DNA of 64,000 nt from Anaerolineales bacterium UBA2395 (lineage in GTDB: Bacteria > Chloroflexota > Anaerolineae > Anaerolineales > Villigracilaceae). Location of the stretch: positions 136,527 to 200,526 of the forward strand of contig DDSH01000020.1 of NCBI GenBank assembly GCA_002343775.1. The letters run 5' to 3'. Shown here piece by piece: positions 32,992 through 42,089 of this stretch. The stretch's first letter is position 1. Each line of letters begins with the position of its first letter. Both the position numbers and the translations under genes were made by a program. The notes beneath the pieces are model-generated. The model was not told where the DNA came from, searched no databases, and saw only the letters and a program-made list of their open reading frames with translations.

Positions 32992-33693
32992 ATGAACCAA
33001 ATAACACTACTGATAGTTGACGATCACCCGTTGTTCCGTCAGGGCGTTGTGGATGCCCTTTCTCTGGAACCGGATATGCGGATCATTGCCCAGTCTGCAA
33101 CCGGGGACGAAGCGTTGGAATTGATCCGCTCCAAAAAGCCGGTTGTCGCAGTTTTGGATGTCAACCTGCCCGGTATGAATGGTCAGCAGATCACCCATCA
33201 AGTCTCGCAGGACAAAATGGGTACTCGCATCATTTTGATGACCGGTTACGACGACGTGGAACAAGCCATCCATGCCGCTTTGGCTGGCGCTCATGGCTAT
33301 TGTTCCAAAGACATCGAACCGCAAACTCTTTCACGCATCATCCGCGAAGTGGCGGAAGGCAAGTATGTGTTTGCGAACAATGTTTTCACGCGCCGCGAAC
33401 TTGAACTTTGGGTTGAGGAAAGAATGGAAGGCGCGCGTCGCTCCTACAGCGAACCCGGTACTCCCTTCCATCCATTGTCCGATCGTGAAATGGAAGTGCT
33501 GGCATGTGTGGTGCGCGGAATGAGCAACAAGGAGATCGCCACTCTGTTAGGCATCAGCCACCAGACCGTCAAAAACCACGTTACGGCGATCTTGCGAAAA
33601 TTTGGTGTTGAGGATCGCACTCAGGCAGTGGTATACGCTCTCAAGCGCGGATGGGTGACATTACGCGATACCGACATCAGCCCCCAGGAGTAA
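32992..33693 (+). CDS. NarL/LuxR-family response regulator
   Basis: A 233-residue two-domain regulator. The receiver domain has VDDH, phospho-acceptor Asp in VAVLDVNLPG (near residue 56), Thr in LMTGYDD and Lys in GYCSKD (with Cys beside it). The LuxR-type HTH is at about 160-225 (PLSDREMEVLACVVRGMSNKEIATLLGISHQTVKNHV). It is followed directly by a DegS/LiaS-type histidine kinase, its obvious partner. The next operon is the Tad pilus cluster, so control of pilus genes is plausible. Confidence 0.9.
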   Translation: MNQITLLIVDDHPLFRQGVVDALSLEPDMRIIAQSATGDEALELIRSKKPVVAVLDVNLPGMNGQQITHQVSQDKMGTRIILMTGYDDVEQAIHAALAGAHGYCSKDIEPQTLSRIIREVAEGKYVFANNVFTRRELELWVEERMEGARRSYSEPGTPFHPLSDREMEVLACVVRGMSNKEIATLLGISHQTVKNHVTAILRKFGVEDRTQAVVYALKRGWVTLRDTDISPQE

Positions 33694-33699
33694 TTGTCA

Positions 33700-34704
33700 A
33701 TGTCCAATCAGGAGACCGTGGATTACAAAACCGAACTGGATGAAACGCAGCGTGCCCTGCGCGAAATCACCTTGATGATCGAGCAAAGCCAGGGCGAGCT
33801 CTCTAAAATAACACAACGAAACACTGCGATCACTTCTCATCTTCAACAAGTGCAGAAGCAGGGAGCCGGTCTCGAAGAGATTCGAATGGCGTATGACTCC
33901 GCGTTGGATACCCAACAAAGGCTGTTTGTCATGCGGGGACAGTTGGAAAAACTTCAAAATGACAAACTTCATCTCGAAAAATATAAAGTTGTGCTGGAGA
34001 AACTGGTCTCAGGCGTCCAGGAGGCGGATGGGGCGCCTGCTTCCGTTTCTGGGAAGAGTCAAATGGCGGGTATTGAGATGATCGTCAATGCGCAGGAAGC
34101 GGAGCGTCAGCGATTATCCCGCCAAATGCATGACGGTCCCGCCCAGGCGTTATCGAACTTCATCCTGCAAACAGAAATCGCAATGCGTCTTTTGGATGTC
34201 GACCCTGCCCAGGCAAAGGATGAATTGGGCAACTTAAAAGCCTCTGCCATGGGTACTTTCCAAAAAGTCCGCAACTTCATTTTTGAACTTCGCCCCATGA
34301 TGCTCGATGACCTGGGTCTCATCCCCACCTTGCGCAAGTACTCCGAGGCGTTCAAAGAACAGACCGGACTGGAAGTAGGGGTCACAATCACCGGTACAGA
34401 ACGCCGCCTTGAACCCTATCTCGAGGTGATGATATTCCGCGCTGTTCAGGAGCTTCTGGGGAATGCCGCCCGTCACAGTCAGGCTACAGTGGTCAAGGTT
34501 CATCTGGATCTCGGCAACGATTTCCTGCGTGTTAGTGTGGATGACAATGGCAAGGGCTTCGATCAGGAATCGTTGAAAGAATCGACAAATTTGGGATTGA
34601 AACTCATCCGTGAGCGCGCTGAAATGCTGGGGGGCAACTTCGAGATCGACAGCACGGTAGGATCCGGGGCGCGTATTTCCTTTACGGTTCAATCCAAGAC
34701 TTAA
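33700..34704 (+). CDS. Histidine kinase, HisKA_3 type (DegS/LiaS-like)
   Basis: A 334-residue soluble kinase. The first 125 residues are a long coiled coil without a membrane segment. HisKA_3 follows with EAERQRLSRQMHDGPAQALSNF (phospho-acceptor His about residue 143), and the HATPase_c domain has the N box LLGNAARHSQ and DDNGKGF. The lack of any sensor domain except the coiled coil suggests intracellular input, as in DegS. ATG 33700 has AGGAG upstream; the frame also allows TTG 33694. It begins six bases after the regulator stop, so the pair form one operon. Confidence 0.88.
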   Translation: MSNQETVDYKTELDETQRALREITLMIEQSQGELSKITQRNTAITSHLQQVQKQGAGLEEIRMAYDSALDTQQRLFVMRGQLEKLQNDKLHLEKYKVVLEKLVSGVQEADGAPASVSGKSQMAGIEMIVNAQEAERQRLSRQMHDGPAQALSNFILQTEIAMRLLDVDPAQAKDELGNLKASAMGTFQKVRNFIFELRPMMLDDLGLIPTLRKYSEAFKEQTGLEVGVTITGTERRLEPYLEVMIFRAVQELLGNAARHSQATVVKVHLDLGNDFLRVSVDDNGKGFDQESLKESTNLGLKLIRERAEMLGGNFEIDSTVGSGARISFTVQSKT

Positions 34705-34775
34705 GTCTGTTGGTTTCTTTACAATTCTGTTAAGAGATTGTATGGCGAGTCTATGCTCTGCGCCATAATATGGTT

Positions 34776-34796
34776 TTGACATTTTTCCTGTATAAT
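34776..34796 (+). promoter_or_regulatory. Candidate promoter elements upstream of the Tad operon
   Basis: TTGACA (34776-34781) and TATAAT (34791-34796) both match consensus hexamers, but only nine bases separate them, so they cannot form one standard sigma-70 promoter together. The TATAAT, preceded by TG, is the better candidate -10. The leader to cpaB would be about 45 bases and includes GAGAGGAG just before ATG 34847. Confidence 0.35.
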
Positions 34797-34846
34797 CAAT
34801 GTGATATAAAAAGAAAAAAATAAGGACTCGCTGAGAGGAGTAGTCT

Positions 34847-35944
34847 ATGCGTCGCGGTCGTACCCTCATTTTGGTGCTTTTGATCATAATTATTGGTTTG
34901 GTGGTCGGGTTTGTTGCCATCCGCCAATTTTTGCTTACTCAACAGCCGACGGAACAGGTCGTCTACGTAAATATTTATTACGCCGCCCAGAACATTCCGC
35001 AGGGAGGTGAGATCAACGAATCTGTGCTGGCTACCATGCAGATTCCGCAAACGAGCCTCGTGGCTGTTATGTATGAAGAGAACGAACTGCCGAACCTCAT
35101 TGGCAAGGTGGCGAAATTCCCCCTCGATCAGGGGGTTGTGATCACTGAATCCATGATTACAGATGCCTCCTCGGCAGTACCGATTTCGGGTCCCCAGTGG
35201 GCATCTTTGATCCCGCCTGGCATGACCGCCATGTCCGTGCCGATCGATCGCCTTTCCGTCTCCGGATATGCCATCAATGATGGTGCGCACGTCAACGTAA
35301 ATGCCTGTCTTCTATTTGTAGATGTTGACCCATCCTTCCAAACCATCCTTCCAAATTTAACAGCAGTTCTGACGGGCACTGGTCTTGGCTCCGTACAAGG
35401 TGCCACAGGAACCGGTTTCTCGGTGGAGGGGCTGCCCATTCTTTCGCTTGGTGTTGCTGGGGCGGGTTCACCACAGGGTCGTCTTGAATTGGATCCGTCT
35501 GTTCAGCAACCTTACTATCTGGTTCCATCGGAAGCGCAGCGTCCGCGAATGGTCTGCCAGACGCTTCTTCAGGATGTGACGGTCATGAAGCTGGGCAATT
35601 TCCCGTTGGTGCCAACGGAATCCGCTTCAGCCGATACCCCGGCGACGGATCCCAACGCCCAGCAGGCGCAACCTGTTGCTCCCGATATCATCACCCTGAT
35701 CGTTTCTCCGCAGGATTCCATCACGCTGTCGTACCTCATCTACACCAATGCCAAGCTGACCATGACCCTTCGCAACCCGACTGACCAGTCGCGATTGGCG
35801 ACCGAAGCGTCTACATTGCAATTCCTGTTGAGCCAGTACAACATCCCCGTACCAGCCAAACTGCCGTACGCAATGCAGCCCGCCATAACAACTCTGGTCT
35901 CTCCGGTTCTGCCGAATGACGCTGTGAACGTCCCCGCTGAGTAG
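34847..35944 (+). CDS. cpaB: Flp pilus assembly protein CpaB (RcpC), SAF domain
   Basis: A 365-residue membrane-anchored protein. One N-terminal helix (residues 7-27) is followed by a SAF domain (AAQNIPQGGEINESVLATMQIP, then LIGKVAKFPLDQGVVITESMI) and the RcpC-type region (SLIPPGMTAMSVPIDRLSVSGYAINDGAHVNV). In Tad systems it helps assemble the channel outside the membrane. Residues about 270-300 are Pro/Ala/Gln/Thr-rich and look disordered. Usually it is followed by a secretin (CpaC/RcpA), but here the next gene is the ATPase-like cpaE, so no secretin is encoded in the operon. Confidence 0.85.
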   Translation: MRRGRTLILVLLIIIIGLVVGFVAIRQFLLTQQPTEQVVYVNIYYAAQNIPQGGEINESVLATMQIPQTSLVAVMYEENELPNLIGKVAKFPLDQGVVITESMITDASSAVPISGPQWASLIPPGMTAMSVPIDRLSVSGYAINDGAHVNVNACLLFVDVDPSFQTILPNLTAVLTGTGLGSVQGATGTGFSVEGLPILSLGVAGAGSPQGRLELDPSVQQPYYLVPSEAQRPRMVCQTLLQDVTVMKLGNFPLVPTESASADTPATDPNAQQAQPVAPDIITLIVSPQDSITLSYLIYTNAKLTMTLRNPTDQSRLATEASTLQFLLSQYNIPVPAKLPYAMQPAITTLVSPVLPNDAVNVPAE

Positions 35945-35983
35945 TCGTCCCTTAATTTTTTCAAGAATGGATGTCGCTTAATT

Positions 35984-37225
35984 ATGGCTGCTGACAAAAT
36001 CCGGGTACTTATCGTAGACGATATCGCGGAAACAAGAGAAAACGTCCGGAAACTTTTACAATTTGAATCAGACGTCGATGTTGTCGGGACCGCCCGCTCC
36101 GGAAAGGAGGGGATTCAGCTCTCCGGTGACTTGGATCCGGATGTTGTCCTGATGGACATCAACATGCCCGATATCGATGGGATTACAGCCACGGAAGAGA
36201 TACGCCGGAAATCGCCGCATGTACAAGTGGTGATTCTGTCTGTTCAAGGTGACCAAAATTATATGCGCCGCGCCATGCTGGCTGGCGCTCGAGATTTTCT
36301 TACCAAGCCCCCAATGGGGGATGAGCTCATCTCTGCCATAAAACGCGCCGGCGACATGGCGCACGCTGAACGGGAAAAAGGTGCGAAGCAAAAAGTGGTT
36401 TCCTCTGCATCTGGAAGTTCCGTGATGATGCCCGGACTTTCCCCTGTTGCCAACGGAAAGATCATTACCGTATACAGTCCCAAGGGGGGCGCCGGTTGTA
36501 CGACCCTTGCTGTCAACCTTGCGATTGCATTGAATAATGAAGATACCCGCGCTGTACTGGTGGATGCAAACCTGCAATTTGGGGATGTGTCGGTCTTCCT
36601 GAATGAGCAAGGCAAAAACACCATCCTTGAACTTGCCCCGCGCATCAATGATCTCGAACCGGATGTGGTGGAGGAAATCCTCGTAAAGCATGAGGCATCG
36701 GGAATCCGCGTGCTCGGAGCGCCGCAGCGACCTGAGATGGCGGAGAAAGTCTCCTCCGATAATTTCTCGAAAGTGCTTCAGATGTTGCAACGGATGTATT
36801 CATACGTCATTGTGGATACATCCCCCATCCTGACGGATGTTATCCTTTCGACATTCGATGTCACTGACATCATTTTGTTGGTGACCACACAGGAGATCCC
36901 TGCCATCAAGAATGCGCGTCTCTTTCTGGACCTCGTACATACCATGGGCATCAACAAAGACCGCATCGTCTTTGCGATGAACCGCCACGATAAACGGATC
37001 GGTATCACTCCCGAGCGTATTAGCGAGAATCTTAAACATGAGATTGCCGCTACAATCCCTCTGGATGAAAAGGTCGCCATTACCGCGGTGAATCGCGGTA
37101 TTCCGTTCATGCTTGATAACAAATCCCAGCCGATCGCGAGAGGCATTTTCTCGTTAGCCGAAGCGGTACGCGCGCGTTTGAGTGTTTTAGAAACTGTAGA
37201 AGATGCACCGGTTGTTAAGCGGTAA
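35984..37225 (+). CDS. cpaE: CpaE/TadZ-like protein: receiver domain plus MinD-type ATPase
   Basis: A 413-residue fusion. Residues 1-125 form a receiver domain with VDD, phospho-acceptor Asp in VVLMDINMP (near 57) and Lys in FLTKPP, so unlike many TadZ proteins the phosphorylation site looks intact. Residues 160-400 are a MinD/ParA-type ATPase with the deviant Walker A KGGAGCTT (near 168) and YVIVDTSP. It would place the pilus machinery at a chosen site in the cell. The intact receiver suggests input from a kinase, such as the DegS-like kinase encoded immediately upstream of the operon. Confidence 0.87.
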   Translation: MAADKIRVLIVDDIAETRENVRKLLQFESDVDVVGTARSGKEGIQLSGDLDPDVVLMDINMPDIDGITATEEIRRKSPHVQVVILSVQGDQNYMRRAMLAGARDFLTKPPMGDELISAIKRAGDMAHAEREKGAKQKVVSSASGSSVMMPGLSPVANGKIITVYSPKGGAGCTTLAVNLAIALNNEDTRAVLVDANLQFGDVSVFLNEQGKNTILELAPRINDLEPDVVEEILVKHEASGIRVLGAPQRPEMAEKVSSDNFSKVLQMLQRMYSYVIVDTSPILTDVILSTFDVTDIILLVTTQEIPAIKNARLFLDLVHTMGINKDRIVFAMNRHDKRIGITPERISENLKHEIAATIPLDEKVAITAVNRGIPFMLDNKSQPIARGIFSLAEAVRARLSVLETVEDAPVVKR

Positions 37226-37236
37226 GGAGTTTTTCC

Positions 37237-38694
37237 ATGTCGTTGCTTCGACGTATTGAACAGGGGCAGGGCGGCGGTACCCCTAATCAGCAGGGAGAGG
37301 GGAAGACGCCCCCGGCGTTGCCTCAGTCTGGTGGGGATGGGCAGGGCTCGGGTGGTGGAGATGCGTCGCGCCTTTCATCCCTCCAAGCTCGCCGCGTAAG
37401 CGCTCCAATTACTTCGCCACAGGCGGGGTCGTATTTTGATCTTAAGACCCGTGTCCAGAATAAACTTCTGGCTGAGATCGATCCTTCGATGGATGTGTCG
37501 CGGACAGACGAGGTGCGCCGCACCATTCAGAGCTTGTTCGAGCAGATTCTCACTGAAGAGAATATCGTTCTTTCTCGACCTGAACGGGCGCGCCTGTTCG
37601 AGCAGATCGCAGCCGAAATTTTGGGGCTTGGTCCGTTGCAATCTTTGCTCGAAGATGACACGATTACTGAAATCATGGTGAACGGACCGAAGAATATTTA
37701 TATCGAACGCAAGGGCAAGATTCACCGTGTGCCGGTGACGTTCGAAAGCAATGAACATGTCATGCGGATTATTGACCGTATTGTGGCTCCACTCGGACGC
37801 CGTATTGATGAGTCGAGCCCGTATGTAGATGCGCGTCTGGCGGACGGTTCCCGTGTAAATGCAGTCATCCCGCCCATCTCGTTGGTGGGACCAGTGTTGA
37901 CGATTCGTAAATTTTCCAAGAATCCGATCACGGTTGATCAACTGATTCAGTTTGGTTCGATCACAACCGAAGCGGTGCAATTCCTTAAAGCATGCGTGGA
38001 AGCGCGCCTGAACATTATCATCTCCGGTGGTACCGGTTCAGGGAAGACGACACTGCTTAATGTGCTTTCCAGCTTTATTCCCTCGGATGAGCGCATTATC
38101 ACCATTGAGAATGCGGCGGAATTGCAGCTTCGTCAGGAGCATGTGGTGACGCTCGAGTCCCGCCCAGCCAACATTGAAGGACGTGGTGAGATCACTATCC
38201 GCGACCTGGTGATCAATGCATTGCGTATGCGCCCTGAACGCATTATCGTCGGTGAGTGCCGTGGCGGCGAGACCCTGGACATGCTGCAAGCCATGAACAC
38301 CGGTCACGAAGGTTCGATGACGACCGCCCATGCCAATACGCCGCGCGATGCGCTTGCTCGTATTGAAACCATGTGTTTGATGGCAGGGATGGATCTTCCC
38401 ATACGCGCCATTCGTGAACAGATGGCAAGTGCGGTGGATCTGATCGTGCAGCAGGAACGTATGCGCGATGGAACCCGCAAGGTTACCACCGTAACCGAAG
38501 TCAGCGGCATGGAAGGTGATGTGATCACCATGACCGACATTTTCGTTTTTGAACAGACCGGAACCGAAAATGGACGCATCATTGGTCGTCTGCGCCCCTC
38601 AGGTTTGCGACCCAAGTTCATGGATAAGATCGAATCTGCGGGCATCCATTTGCCGCCCTCCATCTTCGGAATTGGTGAGCGCCGCCGGTATTAA
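37237..38694 (+). CDS. cpaF: Tad pilus assembly ATPase CpaF (TadA)
   Basis: A 485-residue secretion ATPase of the CpaF/TadA family that powers pilus extension and retraction. Walker A SGGTGSGKTT is near residue 267, the Asp box RIITIENAAELQL near 285, Walker B MRPERIIVGECRGGE near 330 and the His box near 360 (TTAHANTPRDALARIETM). The first 65 residues are Gly/Gln/Pro-rich and disordered. RBS AAGGAG lies before ATG 37237, 11 bases after the cpaE stop. It is part of the cpaB-cpaE-cpaF-tadB-tadC operon. Confidence 0.93.
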   Translation: MSLLRRIEQGQGGGTPNQQGEGKTPPALPQSGGDGQGSGGGDASRLSSLQARRVSAPITSPQAGSYFDLKTRVQNKLLAEIDPSMDVSRTDEVRRTIQSLFEQILTEENIVLSRPERARLFEQIAAEILGLGPLQSLLEDDTITEIMVNGPKNIYIERKGKIHRVPVTFESNEHVMRIIDRIVAPLGRRIDESSPYVDARLADGSRVNAVIPPISLVGPVLTIRKFSKNPITVDQLIQFGSITTEAVQFLKACVEARLNIIISGGTGSGKTTLLNVLSSFIPSDERIITIENAAELQLRQEHVVTLESRPANIEGRGEITIRDLVINALRMRPERIIVGECRGGETLDMLQAMNTGHEGSMTTAHANTPRDALARIETMCLMAGMDLPIRAIREQMASAVDLIVQQERMRDGTRKVTTVTEVSGMEGDVITMTDIFVFEQTGTENGRIIGRLRPSGLRPKFMDKIESAGIHLPPSIFGIGERRRY

Positions 38695-38734
38695 GCCCAT
38701 TGCAGCCTGAATTCGAGCACCTGGAAGGAACTTC

Positions 38735-39688
38735 ATGACCTGGATCATTATCATTGGCGGTATCATATTGATTATCCTTTTGGTGATCGGTGTGATCGTG
38801 TCTTCGAACAGCGAGCGTGCGCTTGTGGAGGAGCGTCTCAGCCAGTATCTTGAGGACGACGGGCAAGATTTGGATAAGGAAGCCCAAAAGTATGTGCTCA
38901 CGAACTGGGTTTCGAAGCGGGTTGAAAAGACCTCTTTTGGTGACCGTATTGCACGCGAACTGGCGCGCGCCGACTTGAAGTTCAAGGTTGCCGAATACCT
39001 TGTTCTGATCGCCGCCAGTATTTTCATCAGCGCTTTGTTTGCCTGGTTCCTTGGGAACCGCCATCCGGTCTCCGGTTTGATCGGCGGGCTTGGCGGCGCA
39101 TTCGCGCCTCGCATGTACGTCAAATCGCAGCAGAAGAAGCGCCTGCAAAAGTTCAATGACCAGCTTCCCGACATGCTCAACCTCATGGTGAACGGCTTGC
39201 GCGCCGGGTATTCGACCATGCAGGCGATGGAGGCAGTCAGCAAGGAGCTTCCTGCGCCGATCTGTGATGAATTCCGCCGTGTCGTTCAGGAAATGCAGAT
39301 CGGTATCCCCATGGAAACCGCGCTTGACAACCTGCTGCGCCGCATCCCCAGCGACGACCTTGACTTTGTAGTGACTGCGGTCAATGTTCAACGGGAAGTC
39401 GGTGGTAATCTATCTGAAATTCTGGACAATATTTCGTTTACCATTCGTGAACGCATCCGCATCAAAGGCGAGGTGCGTGTGTTGACCGCTCAAGTGCGCA
39501 CATCTGGCACGGTGCTTTCTTTGATCCCATTTGGTTTGACCGTAGTCCTGTGGTTCTTGAACCCAGACTATCTGCTTTCCATTACTCAAGGCGGTACGTT
39601 GTGTACGGCGGCGATTATTTGTACGGTCTTGGGTTTGATTTTCTCCAGCTACTTTATAATGATGCGTATAGCGGATATCGAGGTGTAA
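38735..39688 (+). CDS. tadB: Tad pilus inner-membrane protein TadB
   Basis: A 317-residue type II secretion F-domain protein. A single helix at the N terminus (residues 3-24), two helices near 95-130, the T2SSF core PDMLNLMVNGLRAGYSTMQAMEAV (about 145-168), and two further helices at the C terminus (near 270-312) match TadB. With TadC it forms the inner-membrane platform that CpaF acts on. A GGAAGGAA ribosome-binding site precedes ATG 38735. It lies between cpaF and tadC. Confidence 0.9.
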   Translation: MTWIIIIGGIILIILLVIGVIVSSNSERALVEERLSQYLEDDGQDLDKEAQKYVLTNWVSKRVEKTSFGDRIARELARADLKFKVAEYLVLIAASIFISALFAWFLGNRHPVSGLIGGLGGAFAPRMYVKSQQKKRLQKFNDQLPDMLNLMVNGLRAGYSTMQAMEAVSKELPAPICDEFRRVVQEMQIGIPMETALDNLLRRIPSDDLDFVVTAVNVQREVGGNLSEILDNISFTIRERIRIKGEVRVLTAQVRTSGTVLSLIPFGLTVVLWFLNPDYLLSITQGGTLCTAAIICTVLGLIFSSYFIMMRIADIEV

Positions 39689-39689
39689 G

Positions 39690-40655
39690 ATGGGAACTGT
39701 GATTGCTGTCATTGTCGGAATTGCCATAGTAGGCGGCGCAGTCCTGCTAATTATTGTTGGGGCGCGATATGCCCGTCAGGCGCAGGGTGAGGAAGGGGAT
39801 CCGGTGCTGGCACGCCTTGCCGAAGCGACACAGCGCGGGGAAAACGTCTCACTGGAAGATATCGAACTCCAGCAACCGTTCATGGAGCGGGTCGTTGTTC
39901 CAGCCATCCGCAGGATCGGCGAATTTTCGATCCGTTTCACGCCTGAGAAGCTTTTACAGGAAACCACTTTAAAACTCGAATTAGCTGGCAACCCAGGCAG
40001 GATTGATGCCGCAACCTTTTTGTCCACGCGTTTTGTCGGCGCTGGTCTCTTTGGCGGGTTGTTGCTGTTGATCTCTTCGTTGCCAACCGTGAACTGGCCC
40101 TTTGCACGGATCATTCTGGTAGTGGTCATCTTCACCGTTCTCGGCTTTTTCTTTCCGCAGATGTGGCTGCAAAGCCGTATCACACGCCGTCAGAACGAAG
40201 TTCGAAAAGCCATGCCGGATGCACTTGACCTGCTGACCATCTGCGTTGAGGCGGGGCTGGGCTTCGATGCGGCAATGTCCAAGGTCAGTGAAAAATGGGA
40301 GAACGAGCTCTCGATTTTGTTCGGACGCGCCATCCGCGAAGTGCAACTCGGAAAAACCCAGCGTGAAGCCTTGCGCGACATGGCAGACCGCGTCGGTCTG
40401 CCGGAGTTGACCAGTTTTGTCGCCGCGGTGATCCAAAGCCAGATATTGGGTGTGAGTTTGGCAAAGGTGTTGCGCATCCAATCGGACCAGATGCGGATTA
40501 AGCGCCGCCAACGGGCTGAGGAAGAAGCGCATCAGGCGCCGGTAAAGATGATCATCCCCATGGCGCTTTTAACTTTCCCTTCGATCATGATCATCCTGAT
40601 GGCTCCTGCCGGTTTCCAGATCGCGGAAGCCTTCGGTCCGTTCATCGGGCAGTAA
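39690..40655 (+). CDS. tadC: Tad pilus inner-membrane protein TadC
   Basis: A 321-residue partner of TadB, also with a T2SSF domain (AMPDALDLLTICVEAGLGFDAAMSKVSE, about 172-199) and about four hydrophobic helices (3-24, 115-150, 290-312). The start lies one base after the tadB stop. It closes the visible pilus operon; no pilin, prepilin peptidase or TadE/F-type minor pilin gene is seen nearby. These may be elsewhere in the genome. Confidence 0.9.
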   Translation: MGTVIAVIVGIAIVGGAVLLIIVGARYARQAQGEEGDPVLARLAEATQRGENVSLEDIELQQPFMERVVVPAIRRIGEFSIRFTPEKLLQETTLKLELAGNPGRIDAATFLSTRFVGAGLFGGLLLLISSLPTVNWPFARIILVVVIFTVLGFFFPQMWLQSRITRRQNEVRKAMPDALDLLTICVEAGLGFDAAMSKVSEKWENELSILFGRAIREVQLGKTQREALRDMADRVGLPELTSFVAAVIQSQILGVSLAKVLRIQSDQMRIKRRQRAEEEAHQAPVKMIIPMALLTFPSIMIILMAPAGFQIAEAFGPFIGQ

Positions 40656-40695
40656 TTTGAGATATTAACTCTGTTTGCCTTTCAGTGAGGCATAT

Positions 40696-41424
40696 TTGGC
40701 GAATCTAAAATATGGGGCGTATCGAGCCCTCTGGAGTGCTCTCGATTTGCTTTTCCCACCGGTTTGTGGAGGGTGTGGAAAGACCGGCTCGCGCTGGTGC
40801 GCGGATTGCCAGTCGCGCGTGAATGTCTTGAATGGGGTTGTTTGTGAAGTGTGCGGTCTTCCACAGACACAGCCAGGTATGTGTAGCGGCTGCCGGGTGG
40901 AACGACCGCGTTTTTATGCCCTGCGGGCATGGGCTGTCTTTGACGAGCCGGTACAATCCGCTTTGCATAAGTTGAAATATCGGCGGGATATCTCGATGGG
41001 GGAAGCCATTGCCAGCCAGATGATTCCTTTCGTGAAGAATTTGAACTGGCAGATTGATCTTGTCATTCCCATCCCATTGAGCAAACCGCGATTGAAGGAA
41101 AGGGGATATAATCAAGTTGCCATGATAGCAAAACCACTTGCAATGGCATTGGGACTTCAATATGCACCACATGAACTGGCGCGACAGAAAGCGACGCGTA
41201 CCCAGGTGGGATTAAGCAGGGTTGACCGCCGAGCCAATGTCCGTGGTGCGTTTTGTGCGGGAAGCGGGGTAAAGGATCGTTCGGTTCTCATTATGGACGA
41301 TGTATCCACAACGGGTTCTACCTTATCTGCCGGTGCCGAAGCCTTGTATTCGGCGGGCGCCAGGCAAGTATATGCCTTGACGGTTGCGCGCGCACTCCCT
41401 CATCACGACTTGAGGCAGGTGTAG
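40696..41424 (+). CDS. comF: ComF-family phosphoribosyltransferase-like protein
   Basis: A protein of about 242 residues. The N-terminal zinc-finger-like part has CGGCGKTGSRWCADC and CEVCGLPQTQPGMCSGC, and the C-terminal PRTase domain has VIPIPLSKPRLKERGYNQ and the PRPP-binding loop VLIMDDVSTTGSTLSAGAEAL. ComF proteins act in DNA uptake in competent bacteria, and many non-competent bacteria also have them. TTG 40696 has GTGAGG five bases upstream; the frame also allows TTG 40675. It follows tadC, and competence with Tad-type pili would be a fitting link but is not proven. Confidence 0.83.
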   Translation: MANLKYGAYRALWSALDLLFPPVCGGCGKTGSRWCADCQSRVNVLNGVVCEVCGLPQTQPGMCSGCRVERPRFYALRAWAVFDEPVQSALHKLKYRRDISMGEAIASQMIPFVKNLNWQIDLVIPIPLSKPRLKERGYNQVAMIAKPLAMALGLQYAPHELARQKATRTQVGLSRVDRRANVRGAFCAGSGVKDRSVLIMDDVSTTGSTLSAGAEALYSAGARQVYALTVARALPHHDLRQV

Positions 41425-41467
41425 GCGCGTCTGTATTTGCAATTTAACAATTCAAAAAGGAGCACAC

Positions 41468-42031
41468 ATGTCCAACAAAGTGGAAGTTCAGACACGTCAG
41501 ATCCGTTTGACCGAAAGGATCGAAGAGTACGTTTCCAAGAAGGCGGGGAATTTGGATCATTACCTGCCTGCCATCGATGAGGCACGTGTGGAACTGGCTC
41601 ACTACAAAGCCGCGCGCGATGCCAAGGACCGTAATGTGGCGCAGATCACTGTATTTGGGAAGGGCTTTACGCTTCGCTCGGAAGAGCGTGCGGATGAGGC
41701 GCTTGCTGCGTTCGACAGGGCGTTGGATAACATGCAGCGTCAGATCGAACGCTACAAAGGCAAGAAGTATCACGGGCGCGGCGATGGTCGCTCGGCTGCC
41801 GAAGTGGTCGAGGATATCATCGATGAGGAAACGGGCGAACTCTCTCCCTTGTTTGCGAAACGGAAGAAATTTGTACTGTATCCGATGACGGAGGACGAGG
41901 CGATCATCCAGATGCGCAATCTGGGACACGACAATTTCTTCATTTTTTACAATGCCGAAACGAGCAAGATCAACGTGCTGTATCGCCGGCGTAATGGAAG
42001 TTATGGGTTGATCGAACCTGAACTTGGATAG
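41468..42031 (+). CDS. hpf: Ribosome hibernation promoting factor, long form
   Basis: A 187-residue long HPF. The N-terminal ribosome-binding domain (VEVQTRQIRLTERIEEYVSKKAGNLDHYLPAIDEARVEL, 5-43) and the C-terminal dimerisation domain (IVRRKKF-like KRKKFVLYPMTEDEAIIQMRNLGHDNFFIFYNAETSKINVLYRRRNGSYGLIEP) are both present. It would form 100S ribosome dimers in stationary phase. A good RBS AAAAAGGAG precedes the ATG. The gene is closed by a very strong bidirectional terminator. Confidence 0.92.
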   Translation: MSNKVEVQTRQIRLTERIEEYVSKKAGNLDHYLPAIDEARVELAHYKAARDAKDRNVAQITVFGKGFTLRSEERADEALAAFDRALDNMQRQIERYKGKKYHGRGDGRSAAEVVEDIIDEETGELSPLFAKRKKFVLYPMTEDEAIIQMRNLGHDNFFIFYNAETSKINVLYRRRNGSYGLIEPELG

Positions 42032-42041
42032 TGGCTGGTAT

Positions 42042-42077
42042 AAAAATCGGGCTGAGTATTTTCTCAGCCCGATTTTT
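42042..42077. terminator. Strong bidirectional terminator
   Basis: The 15-base perfect arms AAAAATCGGGCTGAG (42042-42056) and CTCAGCCCGATTTTT (42063-42077) surround a six-base loop and end in T-runs on both strands. It ends the hpf transcript and the convergent Lgt-like transcript. Confidence 0.92.
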
Positions 42078-42089
42078 ATATTTGTATGG

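Noticed and set aside
34776..34796. TTGACA and TATAAT as a single sigma-70 promoter for the Tad operon
   Set aside because: The two consensus hexamers are only nine bases apart, too close to act together.
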